DNA of 64,000 nt from Deuterostichococcus epilithicus. Lineage: Eukaryota > Chlorophyta > Trebouxiophyceae > Prasiolales > Stichococcaceae. The position numbers and the translations under genes are program-made. Below, one piece after another: positions 36,324 through 47,821 of the stretch. Below the pieces are notes generated by a model. It was not told where the DNA came from. It made no database searches and saw only the letters and a list, made by a program, of their open reading frames with translations. Positions within the stretch are counted from its first letter, which is position 1, and each line of letters begins with the position of its first letter. The DNA lies in NCBI GenBank assembly GCA_033439295.1, contig JAVTLE010000021.1, forward strand, positions 744,009 through 808,008, written 5' to 3'.

Positions 36324-38050
36324 GGACTTGGACTTGGTTACATACTGTGCAGTCAAGTGGCTGACTATAGGACAGGCCCGAAGGCGGTCGGAATGCGCAA
36401 CAGCAAGCGACAAGCTGAGGGAACAAACGGAAAGGGCGTCGAGCAGACCAAAACGACATCGGCAACCATGTCCAGTCATAGAGTCATGTGCCATAGCACC
36501 TGCGGGTAAACCCAGTAAACCCCGCGCAGACATACAGGACCAGCTGCGCACAAGGCACCGAGCTCTCTGGCTCGCTGGGACCGGAAACGCCGTGAGGCGC
36601 CCTGCATGCTGGTGGAAGCAGACCAAACACAAAAGCCAAGGACTGAAAAACACACGCTAAGCCTGACCTCCCGCTGCCAAGGCTGCGGGATGTCTGACTG
36701 CGCAACATGCCTAAACTGCCCCCGGCACCTGAGCTAGCCGCTCCCATCGCAGGATTCCGCGAGCGCTATGGCACACCACTCCGAATCCCAAACACAGCGA
36801 ATGAAATCGCCATCTACCCCCATGTCAGGGCATGCCCCAACCACACAGAATCAAGGACACAGTAGAAATGATAAGTGTCGTGATGTTCGGTGCCAACAAA
36901 CCAGTAGAAGCATACATTATGCACATGTCTGAACCTTTCTGCATAGATAGTGTAGATGATATAACGTTCGAAAGCGAGATGAAACTGATAGTTGGGTTTT
37001 TTAATTTAGTGAAAGAAAAAGACCCAACAGTTGTGACAGGGTTCAATATATACGGTTTTGATATGCACTACTTGGTGTCAAGGTTGAAGCTGAGGCTCGT
37101 AGAAATACCTCCAGCGCACAGAGGGACATCTGGCACTGTAGATGTTATAAAGGTAGACTGGAGCAGCGACGCATATGGCCACAACAGCTACGATAGATTG
37201 GTTATCGGAGGGAGAGTCATAGTGGACATGTACCTGTATTTCAAGAGAATAAAGTTAGACAAGTACAGCCTTGATTTTGTGTCTGATAAGTTCATAGGTG
37301 AAGGAAAAAACGACATGCCGTACAAAGAAATGGCTGCCGCCTTCGTGTCCGATGATCACGCTGCTCTCCGTAAGGTTGCGCAGTATTGTGTGCAAGATTC
37401 TGTACTGGTCATGAAGCTGTTCGAAAAAGTCCAGATGTGGATTGACATGTGTGAAATATCAAAAATAACCAGGTGTGGCATTGAAGACATATACACAAGA
37501 GGAGAACAAATGAAAATGGTATCACAGTGTGTTGCAGAGTGCGAAAGGAGAAACATTGTATTGCAACCACAGCGCCCCTCAAATTGGAAGCAGTATGAGG
37601 GAGCATACGTGCTAGAGCCTACAAAAGGAGTTTACGACGGGTGTTCAATAGTGGACTTTCAATCTCTATATCCCTCCATCATAATCGCGTATAACATATG
37701 TCCGTCCACTTACACAACGCATGCAAAAGTCCCGACAGCAAGGTGCCCTCTGCCTCGAAAGCATGATGATGGTAGGCCTCATTGAGAGTCCGAGCCCAAG
37801 CCCTCTAGCTCCGCGCAGCGATCGGCGCAATGCCGCAGAAACACCCCCAAGCTGGCAGGGTCCTGTTGCATGAACGCCTCGACCGTGGCGTCGCCCCGGC
37901 TGAACAACTCCACGTGCTGGAGGCGCTGGTCTAGCAGAGCAGAACACCCCCAGAGCATGTGCTCTGCGTCATCAACCTCGCCGCTGTCGCAGCGCTGACA
38001 GCTGCGCTGCTCGCGCGGCAAACCGGCCCACCGCCCTGTCTCCACCCGCA
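36324..38050 (-). mobile_element. LINE arm, reverse orientation (head-to-head pair B, left arm)
   Basis: The tail (GGACTTGGACTTGG) is at the left, followed by an X-variant 3' UTR to 36826, a foreign 897-bp block (36827-37723), the rest of the 3' UTR and the C-terminal part of ORF2 to the HRLH...Zn-motif region, ending at 38050. There it meets the plus-strand arm with two filler bases. AGAAGG at 36320-36325 and 39674-39679 brackets the whole pair as a short putative target duplication. Confidence 0.85.
36827..37723 (+). pseudogene. Family B DNA polymerase fragment, large-DNA-virus-like
   Basis: An open frame from ATG 36832 gives 297 residues before it runs into LINE sequence. It contains the exonuclease II motif (TGFNIYGFD, residues 69-77), exonuclease III (YCVQDS, 185-190) and the start of polymerase motif A (DFQSLYPSIII, 275-285). 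Exo I lies before the left edge, and motifs B and C (YGDTDS) are missing beyond the right edge, so it is an internal fragment. Composition is clearly AT-richer than all host and LINE DNA around it. Insertion-poor spacing and TRGEQMKM/KLDKYSLDFVSDKFIG-type segments suggest an algal nucleocytoplasmic large DNA virus or a relative, rather than the cell's own delta polymerase; I cannot place it to a family. It cannot encode an active enzyme. Confidence 0.75.
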
Positions 38051-38052
38051 GA

Positions 38053-39675
38053 AGCTCACCTACATGTCCGCCCCCATCGAGGTGCTTGACACGTTCAGGT
38101 ACCTGGGGGTTGACCTGCACAGCACGAAGCCATTTGCGTCGAGCGCAGCGGACCGGGCGGCGTCCGCCCGACGCGCCGCGCTCGCACTGCATAATCGCTG
38201 TCGTGATCTCAGGCTGCATGATCCTGCACTGCTCACGCATCTCTTTGATGCACTTGTGCGCCCGGTGATGCTGTACGGTGTGGAGACTTGGGGGCCTGGG
38301 GCGCTGTGTGGCAAGGCAAGCGGCATGGAGGCTTGTGAGAAAGTGCAGAGGAGCTTTTTGCGGGCTCTTCTTGGCGTGCGTGCAGGCACGCCCAAGGCGG
38401 CGCTACTCGGCGAGGCGGGCCGCTTTGAGGCGACGCACACAGCAGTGACGCTGATCTGCCGCTTCTGGAACCGGCTGGTGGACATGCCCGACACGCGGCT
38501 GACCAAGCAGGCCTTCCTCGAGAACGTCAGCATGGCCGGCCGCGGCGGCGGCATCCACTCGGCCTGCTGGGCAGCCCAGGTGGCCTCGTTCCTGGACTTC
38601 ATGTCCCCCATTGTTGACGGTGTGCCGCAGCACATCGACCCTGACGCAGCCACAGCAGTGCTGCAGCGCCGACACTTTGAGTCGGTGAATGGTAGCGACG
38701 CCCGCAAGGTGCGCGAGTGGCTGCAGATTCGGGGCCCTCTGGCTTTTGGTGCCTACGAACCAGCTATGTATCTGCAGGCGGTGGCCTCCAGGACCGGCCG
38801 TGTTCGGCTGGCGCAGTTTCGCACCGGCTCCCATTGGCTGCGGGTGGAGACAGGGCGGTGGGCCGGTCTGCCGCGCGAGCAGCGCAGCTGTCAGCGCTGC
38901 GACAGCGGCGAGGTTGATGACGCAGAGCACATGCTCTGGGGGTGTTCTGCTCTGCTAGACCAGCGCCTCCAGCACGTGGAGCTGTTCAGCCGGGGCGACG
39001 CCACAGTCGAGGCGTTCATGCAGCAGGACCCTGCCAGCTTGGGGGTGTTTCTGCGGCATTGCGCCGATCGCTGCGCGGAGCTAGTGGGCTGGGGCTCGAG
39101 CTCTCAATGAGGCCTATCATCATCATGCTTTCGAGGCAGAGGGCACCTTGCTGTCGGGACTTTTGGGGCCGGCATGGGGGTAGATGGAGAGTTCATTCTC
39201 TGTGTTTGGTTTTCGGAGTGGTGTGCCATAGCGCTCGCGGAATCCTGCAATGGGAGCGGCTAGCTCAGATGCCGGGGGCACTTTAGGCATGTTGCGCAGT
39301 CAGACATCCCGTAGCCTTGGCAGGGGGAGGTTAGGCTTAGCAGGTGTTTTTCAGTCCTCGGCTGTTGTGTTTGGTCTGCTTCCACCAGCATGCAGGGCGC
39401 CTCACGGCGTTTCCAGTCCAAGCGAGCCAGAGAGCTCGGCGCTTTGCGCGCAACTGGCCTGTATGTTTGCACGGGGTTTACTGGGTTTACCCGCGGGTGC
39501 TGTGGCACATGACTCTATGACTGGACATGGTTGCCGATGTCGTTTTGGTCTGCTCGACGCCCTTTCCGTTTGTTCCCTCAGCATGTCGCTTGCTGTTGCG
39601 CATTCCGACCGCCTTCGGGCCTGTGATATAGTCAGCCACTTGACTGCACAGTATGTAACCAAGTCCAAGTCCAAG
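38053..39675 (+). mobile_element. LINE arm, forward orientation (pair B, right arm)
   Basis: Begins inside ORF2 at LTYMSAPIEVLDTFRYLGVDLHS, keeps an open frame to TGA at 39108-39110 (about 350 codons: C-terminal domain plus CCHC-type motif), then a Y-variant 3' UTR and an AAGTCC tail ending at 39675. Immediately after comes host sequence AAGGTGAGC, an exon-intron boundary. Confidence 0.9.
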
Positions 39676-42541
39676 AAGGTGAGCGCCTTCGCAACCTACG
39701 ATTGCTTTCTGCAACAGCAGTTTATTTTGCAGTGAATGTCACAGTTTGCTTATGTTATTAGATAAGCAAGATGTGTGTGAGCACTTCACGTAGCTGGCGG
39801 GCAATCTGGAACCTTCCCTGCCTCACAGGCGCCATTGCTGCGCCACCTGTTCCCGTGCCAGTAGTTCCTGCGGCCCAAGATCTGCTTCCTGTCGCCTTTG
39901 ACCCGGCTGCTGAAACTGCCACATCTGTGATCGCGTTCGTTACGCCTACAGAGGTCACAGGGGCAAATCCGCCGCTCATGCGCTGCGAAACCTGCTCTGG
40001 GTCTACGACGTCCGAGGCCGCTGCATGGATACACCTGAAGGCGAGTAAGACAGGAAGGCTCAGGCGCTATTGAGGCCAGTGCCGTCTGAAGATCTGCTCT
40101 GCAGCTTGCGCGATTTGCCTCAGGCCAGTCCAAAGCCTGGTGTGTGCACAGTGTGTAGCGGCATTTGCTGGACTCTTGCTGTCGACACCACCTCTGCTTT
40201 TGATATGGTTGAATTGCTCTGACAGTGACCTGAGAGGGTTGGTGCAGTGCTTGCTGCACTACAGAGCCCACTGCTGTGACTTGTCTGTAGAGCGTGGAGC
40301 ATGAGGAAGCATGCTGGCATGGCCACATTGTCTGCGGCGCCTGTGGCGTCGTGTCCGGCTTAGAGGAGGTGCTGCCGCACCGGCAGTCCTCGCAGCACAG
40401 CGCGCAGGTTGGTTCCATTTTGAAATTGCACACATGGGTGCTGCAGGCGGCCGACATCTTCGGTGGTCTCGGATGCCTGCTGGCAGTGTTTGGCGAGAAG
40501 GAGCTATATTGAGCTCCCTGTTGCATGGCAGAGCTGCTGGTGTGCAAAGCAAACCGTCCTGTGACGGATGGCCGGCCTAATTGCATGGCAGGTCGCCTGG
40601 CTGCGAGGCCGGCCATCCCAGAGCAGCACGAACCTTGCAGCTGCTCAGGTGCAGCAGGCAAGCGCACAAATACCACAGTCAGCACAGCCGCTCGTCGCCG
40701 CTGCCTCGGCTACCAGCGTGCGCGCCGGCCACCCAGTGGAGGCAAGACGCACAAACTCAAACGTAGTTGCCGCAGGCGGCCGCGGCATTCAGCCAGGGCC
40801 TGCAGCTTCAGCGCACAATCCCAGGCTGGCTGCCATGCCAGACTCATTTCGCCCGCCTCCACAGCCTGAGGTGTTCGACACAAGGCAGCAGACAGCGCAG
40901 GCCAAGGCAGCGGCGCAAGCAGCACTGCAGCACGCCCGCAGAGTGGTGAAGCTGCCCTCGCACCCAGCCGGGCGGCAGGGTCCGCCGCAAGCAGCAGGTG
41001 CCACCGCCAGTCCAGGCCAGCAGGACAGCGCACCTGGGCCGCACACACCACCGAATTCTGCCGCAGAAGCTGCGACTGCGCCAGCCTCGCGGGCCGCGGC
41101 AGAGAGCCCGGTCGGCGGCGCAGGTGCTCCCGACACTGCCGGGGCTGCCAAGACAGGGCGCAGCCGTGGCCGGGCGGGCGTCCGTGTACAGGCACGCAAG
41201 GCGGCAATGGCTCAGCAGCTAGCGAAAGAGCTGACGGAGTGCGGCATCTGCAGCTGGCACGGCACCACTGAGCATGAGGCCTCCAACCACTATCAGGTGG
41301 AGCAGCACTTTGATGGACGATTTAATTACTGATAAGCTTGCGAGCTGGCAGATCCCGCTTGCCGCATCAATGGAGCTGCCTTTCACGTACTCACAGCAGC
41401 TCTATGCCGTATGAAAGTGCGGCCAGCAACCCTACCCTAACCCTTGCAACAAATATGTTGAAGGTCCGACCGTCGCTGCACCGCTGAGCACGCAGCCTGA
41501 ACTGAGCTACAGTCGCGCATGCATGATGCAGTAGCTTGTGCGTGGATGCACCAAATTGGGCGGGCAGCTCGTCTGTGGCGGCTGATGTAAATGCCGCTCT
41601 GTTGGTGCACGCAGAGAGCGAGGAGCACACAGCAGCATGCGCGGCAGCCGGACCGTCGGCCTGCACCGCCTGTGGGGTGCTGCCGGCGTCGCTGAGCGCC
41701 CTGGAGGCGCACCAGGTGGGGCGGCGGCATGCTGCCAGGGTCGCCTGGCTGCGGGAGCAGGCATGCCGGTCCAGGCCAGCTGCTGCAGCGCGGCCGCAGG
41801 CTGCAGGTGATATGCTGTCCGCACTCTCACTCACGATAATGCATAGATTCTTATTGATGCATCGAGATTACACCAATCCCACTCCTCGTGCCCTCTCTTT
41901 CGAGCCGTGTGAAAAATAGCGGTGCAGAGTAGTGGCAAGCGCCATGGTGCTGCTGGCGTCGGCAGCTTGAACGGTCTGATTCGTTCAATTAGCCCTGCAG
42001 GCGCAAAGGACACAGAGCAGCACTACTGCGAGCTGTGTGCAACAATCTTGAGACACGGCACGACATACTCGGTGCGATGCCCTGATAGACTCTGAGGTTT
42101 GTAGCCCTCGAAAAATATGCCCTCTGTATGTGTGTGGGGGCCTGGCGCCAGGTGCAGCTGCATTTCCAGCAGTTGCAATGTTTCAACAAACCGATTGGCG
42201 CCGGCACCAGGGCCTTTGTCAACTGGTGAATGTCTGAAACTGTGCGAAGACTGATGATTGAGTGATGCTGACGTGTAGCAACACGAGCAAAGTCGCAAAC
42301 ACCATGCGGAGGCAGGCAAGTTCAAGAAGCGCTACCCCAACACGCCGCTCCCGGGCTGGACCCTGGTGGGCGGTGCTGGCACAGCAGCGTCCGGGTCACG
42401 GCCGGCATCGAAGGCTGCTGCGAGCAGCGTCGGCAGGCACAGGCAGGCGCCTGCAGACCGCCAACGGGCGGCATCGCTATCACCTCCGCCAGGGCTGCTT
42501 GCCTCAGCCTGTCAGCGGCGCTGATGCTGCGGCACAGCTTA

Positions 42542-43031
42542 GACTTGGACTTGGACTTAATTACATACTGTGCAGTCAAGTGGCTGACTATAGCACAGGC
42601 CCGAAGGCGGTCGGAATGCGCAACAGCAAGCAACAAGCTGAGGGAACAAACGGAAAGGGCGTCGAGCAGATCAAAACGACATCGGCAACCATGTCCAGTC
42701 ATAGAGTCATGTGCCACAGCACCCGCGGGTAAACCCAGTAAACCCCGTGCAGACATACAGGGCCAGTTGCGCGCAAAGCGCCGAGCTCTCTGGCTCGCTT
42801 GGACTGGAAACGCCGTGAGGCGCCCTGCATGCTGGTGGAAGCAGACCAAACACAACAGCCAAGGACTGAGAAACACCTGCTAAGCCTAACCTCCCCCTGC
42901 CAAGGCTACGGGATGTCTGACTGCGCAACATGCCTAAAGTGCCCCCGGCATCTGAGCTAGCCGCTCCCATCGCAGGAACGCCTCGACTGTGGCGTCGCCC
43001 CGGCTGAACAGCTCCACGTGCTGGAGGCGCT
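42542..43031 (-). mobile_element. LINE arm, reverse orientation (pair C, left arm)
   Basis: The tail (GACTTGGACTTGGACTT) lies 18 bases after the zinc finger gene stop. The Y-variant 3' UTR runs to about 42976, then jumps by an internal deletion of about 0.4 kb into ORF2 C-terminal sequence (CGCCTCGACTGTGGCGTC) and ends at GGCGCTGG, where the next arm starts. Confidence 0.85.
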
Positions 43032-44741
43032 GGCGGCTCACCGTCAACGTTAAGAAGACGCAGGTGGTGGTTTACACCACCGCACGCGGCGCGGTGGCGG
43101 CGCCACAGCTCACCTACATGTCCGCCCCCATCGAGGTGCTTGACACGTTCAGGTACCTGGGGGTTGACCTGCACAGCACGAAGCCATTTGCTTCGAGCGC
43201 AGCGGACCGGGCGGCGTCCGCCCGACGCGCCGCGCTCGCACTGCATAATCGCTGTCGTGATCTCGGGCTGCATGATCCTGCACTGCTCATGCATCTTTTT
43301 GACGCACTTGTGCGCCCGGTGATGCTGTACGGTGTGGAGACTTGGGGGCCTGGGGCGCTGTGTGGCAAGGCCAGCGGCATGGAGGCTTGTGAGAAGAAAG
43401 TGCAGAGGAGCTTTTTGCGGGCTCTTCTTGGCGTGCGTGCAGGCACGCCCAAGGCGGCGCTACTCGGCGAGGCGGGCCGCTTTGAGGCGGCGCACACAGC
43501 AGTGACGCTGATCTGCCGCTTCTGGAACCGACTAGTGGACATGCCTGACGCGCGGCTGACCAAGCAGGCCTTCCTCGAGAACGTCAGCATGGCCGGCCGC
43601 GGCGGCGGCATCCACTCGGCCTGTTGGGCTGCCCAGGTGGCCTCGTTCCTGAACTTCATGTCCCCCATTGTCGACGGTGTGCCGCAGCACATCGACCCTG
43701 ACGCAGCCACGGCGGTGCTGCAGCGCCGACACTTTCAGTCGGTGAATGGCAGCGACGCCCGCAAGGTACGCGAGTGGCTGCAGATTCGGGGCCCTCTGGC
43801 TTTTGGTGCCTACGAACAAGCTATGTATCTGCAGACGGTGGCCTCCAGGACCGGCCGCGTTCGGCTGGCGCAGTTTCGCACCGGCTCCCATTGGCTGCGG
43901 GTGGAGACAGGGCGGTGGGCCGGTCTGCCGCGCGAGCAGCGCAGCTGTCAGCGCTGCGACAGCGGCGAGGTTGATGACGCAGAGCATTTGCTCTGGGGGT
44001 GTTCTGCTCTGCTAGACCAGCGCCTCCAGCACGTGGAGCTGTTCAGCCGGGGCGACGCCACGGTCGAGGCGTTCATGCAACAGGACCCTGCCAGCTTGGA
44101 GGTGTTTCTGCGGCATTGCGCCGATCGCTGCGCGGAGCTAGAGGGCTTGGGCTCGGACTCTCAATGAGGCCTACCATCATCATGCTTTCGAGGCAGAGGG
44201 CACCTTGCTGTCGGGACTTTTGGAGTCGACATGGGGGTAGATGGCGATTTCATTTTCTGTGTTTGGGTTTCGGAGTGGTGTGCCATAGCGCTCGCGGAAT
44301 CCTGCGATGGGAGCGGCTAGCTCAGGTGCCGGGGGCACTTTAGGCATGTTGCGCAGTCACACATCCCGCAGCCTTGGCAGCGGGAGGTCAGGCTTAGCGT
44401 GTGTTTTTCAGTCCTTGGCTTTTGTGTTTGGTCTGCTTCCACCAGCATGCAGGGCGCCTCACGGCGTTTCCGGTCCCAGCGAGCCAGAGAGCTCGGCGCC
44501 TTGTGCGCAACTGGTCCTGTATGTCTGCGCGGGGTTTACTGGGTTTACCCGCAGGTGCTATGGCACATGACTGTATGACTGGACATGGACTGGACATGGT
44601 TGCCGATGTCGTTTTGGTCTGCTCGACGCCCTTTCCGTTTGTTCCCTCAGCTTGTCGCTTGCTGTTGCGCATTCCGACCGCCTTCGGGCCTGTGCTATAG
44701 TCAGCCACTTGACTGCACAGTTTGTAACCAAGTCCAAGTCC
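43027..44741 (+). mobile_element. LINE arm, forward orientation (pair C, right arm)
   Basis: Shares CGCTGG with the left arm at the junction, then an open ORF2 C-terminal part (RLTVNVKKTQVVVYTTARG onwards, stop at 44165-44167) and an X-variant 3' UTR (GGTCCCAGCGAGCC; CAGTTTGTAACC) with a short AAGTCC tail. A codon insertion (CEKKVQRS versus CEKVQRS) distinguishes this copy. A duplicated GACTGGACAT occurs near 44580. Confidence 0.9.
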
Positions 44742-44756
44742 AGCTGGTCTAGCAGA

Positions 44757-45752
44757 GCTGACTATAGCACAGGCCCGAAGGCGGTCGGAATGCGCAACAG
44801 CAAGCGACATGCTGAGGGAACAAACGGAAAGGGCGTCGAGCAGATCGAAACGACATCGGCAACCATGTCCAGTCATAGAGTCATGTGCCACAGCACCCGC
44901 GGGTAAACCCAGTAAACCCCGCGCAGACATACAGGGCCAGTTGCGCGCAAAGCGCCGAGCTCTCTGGCTCGCTTGGACAGGAAACGCCGTGAGGCGCCCT
45001 GCATGCTGGTGGAAGCAGACCAAACACAACAGCCAAGGACTGAAAAACACCTGCTAAGCCTAACCTCCCCCTGCCAAGGCTACGGGATGTCTGACTGCGC
45101 AACATGCCTAAAGTGCCCCCGGCATCTGAGCTAGCCGCTCCCATCGCAGGATTCCGCGAGCGCTATGGCACACCACTCCGAAACCCAAACCCAGAGAATG
45201 AAATTGCCATCTACCCCCATGCCGGCCCCGAAAGTCCCGACAGCAAGGTGCCCTCTGCCTCGAAAGCATGATGATGATAGGCCTCATTGAGAGCTCGCGC
45301 CCCAGCCCACTAGCTCCGCGCAGCGATCGGCGCAATGCCGCAGAAACACCCGCAAGCTGGCAGGGTCCTGCTGCATGAACGCCTCGACTGTGGCGTCGCC
45401 CCGGCTGTACAGCTCCACGTGCTGGAGGCGCTGGTCTAGCAGAGCAGAACACCCCCAGAGCATGTGCTCTGCGTCATCAAACTCGCCGCTGTCGCAGCGC
45501 TGACAGCTGCGCTGCTCGCGCGGCAGACCGGCCCACCGCCCTGTCTCCACCCGCAGCCAATGGGAGCCGGTGCGAAACTGCGCCAGCCGAACACGGCCGG
45601 TCCTGGAGGCCACCGCCTGCAGATACATAGCTGGTTCGTAGGCACCAAAAGCCAAGGGGCCCCGAATCTGCAGCCACTCACGTACCTTGCGGGCATCGCT
45701 GCCATTCACCCACTCAAAGTGTCGGCGCTGCAGCACCGCCGTGGCTGCGTCA
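44757..45752 (-). mobile_element. LINE arm, reverse orientation (pair D, left arm, tail lost)
   Basis: Starts 30 or so bases inside the 3' end (CTGACTATAGCAC); the tail is missing and about 15 bases of LINE-derived filler (CTGGTCTAGCAGA) separate it from pair C. Y-variant 3' UTR and ORF2 C-terminus follow, ending near 45752. Confidence 0.85.
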
Positions 45753-45756
45753 GGCG

Positions 45757-47821
45757 CCATTCCACAAGACCTGCTGTGGCACAAACTGCAACGCATCGGG
45801 GTGCATGGGGACTTCTTGCGGGCGGTGCAGGCTTTGTATGCGGAGGTGCCCATGGGGGTGCAGTTTGCTGACGGCATGTCTGCCACGTTCGAGTCCCTGC
45901 TAGGTGTGAAACAGGGCTGCCCACTTTCTCCAACCCTGTTTGGCATCTTCATTGATGACTTCCAGGCTGAGCTCGAAGCCGGCTCCGCCGGCTTCGCCCT
46001 TCCCACACTGTCCGGCGTGCAGACGCCGGCACTCTTCTACGCGGACGACCTGGCACTGGTGTCCACCACCGTCGCCGGCCTGCAGGCGCAGCTGGACCTC
46101 TTGCAGGCCTTCAGCAAGCGTTGACGGCTCACCGTCAACGTCAAGAAGACGAAGGTGGTGGTGTACACCACCGCGCGCGGCGCGGTGGCGGCGCCACAGC
46201 TCACCTACATGTCCGCCCCCATCGAGGTGCTTGACACGTTCAGGTACCTGGGGGTTGACCTGCACAGCACGAAGCCATTTGCGTCGAGCGCAGCGGACCG
46301 GGCGGCGTCCGCCCGACGCGCCGCGCTCGCACTGCATAATCGCTGTCGTGATCTCGGGCTGCATGATCCTGCACTGCTCATGCATCTCTTTGAAGCACTT
46401 GTGCGCCCGGTGATGCTGTACGGTGTGGAGACTTGGGGGCCTGGGGCACTGTGTGGCAGGGCCAGCGGCATGGAGGCTTGTGAGAAAGTGCAGAGGAGCT
46501 TCTTGCGGGCTCTTCTTGGCGTGCGTGCAGGCACGCCCAAGGCGGCGCTGCTCGGCGAGGCGGGCTGCTTTGAGGCGACGCACACAGCAGTGACGCTGAT
46601 CTGCCGCTTCTGGAACCGGCTGGTGGACATGCTCGACACGCGGCTCACCAAGCAGGCGTTCCTCGAGAACGTCAGCATGGCCGGCCGCGGCGGCGGCATC
46701 CACTCGGCCTGCTGGGCTGCCCAGGTGGCCTCGTTCCTGGACTTCATGGCCCCCATTGTTGACGGTGTGCCGCAGCACATCGACCCTGACGCAGCCACGG
46801 CGGTGCTGCAGCGCCGACACTTTCAGTCGGTGAATGGCAGCGACGCCCGCAAGGTACGCGAGTGGCTGCAGATTCGGGGCCCTCTGGCTTTTGGTGCCTA
46901 CGAACCAGCTATGTATCTGCAGGCGGTGGCCTCCAGGACCGGCCGCGTTCGGCTGGCGCAGTTTCGCACCGGCTCCCATTGGCTGCGGGTGGAGACAGGG
47001 CGGTGGGCCGGTCTGCCGCGCGAGCAGCGCAGCTGTCAGCGCTGCGACAGCGGCGAGGTTGATGACGCAGAGCATATGCTCTGGGGGTGTTCTGCTCTGC
47101 TAGACCAGCGCCTCCAGCACGTGGAGCTGTTCAGCCGGGGCGACGCCACAGTCGAGGCGTTCATGCAGCAGGACCCTGCCAGCTTGCGGGTGTTTCTGCG
47201 GCATTGCGCCGATCGCTGCGCGGAGCTAGTGGGCTGGGGCTCGAGCTCTCAATGAGGCCTATCATCATCATGCTTTCGAGGCAGAGGGCACCTTGCTGTC
47301 GGGACTTTCGGGGTCGGCATGGGGTTAGATGGCGATTTCATTTTCTGTGTTTGGGTTTCGGAGTGGTGTGCCATAGCGCTCGCGGAATCCTGCGACGGGA
47401 GCGGCTAACTCAGATGCCGGGGGCACTTTAGGCATGTTGCGCAGTCAGACATCCCGCAGCCTTGGCAGCGGGAGGTTAGGCCTAGCAGGTGTTTTTCAGT
47501 CCTTGGCTTTTGTGTTTGGTCTGCTTCCACCAGCATGCAGGGCGCCTCACGGCGTTTCCGGTCCCAGCGAGCCAGAGAGCTCGGTGCCTTGTGCGCAACT
47601 GGTCCTGTACGTCTGCGCGGGGTTTACTGGGTTTACCCTGGGTGCTGTGGCACATGACTCTATGACTGGACATGGTTGCCGATGTCGTTTTGGTCTGCTC
47701 GACGCCCTTTCCGTTTGTTCCCTCAGCTTGTCGCTTGCTGTTGCGCATTCCGACCGCCTTTCGGGCCTGTGCTATAGTCAGCCACTTGACTGCACAGTTT
47801 GTAACCAAGTCCAAGTCCAAG
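45757..47821 (+). mobile_element. LINE arm, forward orientation (pair D, right arm)
   Basis: Begins in the reverse transcriptase (PQDLLWHKLQRIGVHGDF), includes GVKQGCPLSPTLFG and YADD. It has a nonsense TGA at 46122-46124 where the other copies read TGG (KRWRLTV), then is open from 46155 to the stop at 47253-47255. X-variant 3' UTR, CAGTTTGTAACC and an AAGTCC tail end at 47821. A small deletion after GGGTTTACC (47635) distinguishes it. Confidence 0.9.

Larger units (their letters stand above)
24791..42524 (+). pseudogene. Host gene for a multi-C2H2 zinc finger protein, broken by LINE insertions
   Basis: With the retroelements removed, host pieces are 24791-25429 (Ala/Ser-rich start, MSVPALASAAT), 26857-about 27205 (MELAAMAALAADPAM, YDMLHQLSSLQGPYTM), 35666-36323 (Pro/Ala-rich, ending ELYYATKPKQEMSQPPE at a donor now at 39679), 39829-40040, 40291-40407, 40649-about 41333, about 41601-41810, about 42000-42069 and about 42285-42524 (stop TGA). 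The 3' half encodes fingers of matrin/JAZ spacing (C-x2-C-x11/12-H-x5-H): CETC with its His pair across the 40040/40291 junction, CGACG, CGICS, CTACG and a degenerate CELC. Such proteins usually bind double-stranded RNA or act in splicing; that role is inference. LINE sequence interrupts two exons and one exon-intron boundary and lies 18 bases after the stop. A frame change near 35940 adds to the damage. Confidence 0.55.

Noticed and set aside
36324-39675. Twin priming (5' inversion) as the cause of the inverted LINE arms
   Set aside because: Twin priming leaves a single 3' end; here both arms have their own 3' UTR and tail.
41428-41446. Interstitial telomere repeat (CCCTACCCTAACCC)
   Set aside because: Barely two imperfect units; too short to mean anything.
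36324-47821. Palindromic LINE pairs as fold-back sequencing or assembly artefacts
   Set aside because: Arms of each pair differ in length, start point and X/Y diagnostic bases, so they are not copies of one molecule. Read support was not available, so a chimeric join is not fully excluded.
26831-47821. AAGTCC repeats as a CRISPR or regulatory array
   Set aside because: They are short hexamer runs found only at LINE 3' ends, without spacers.
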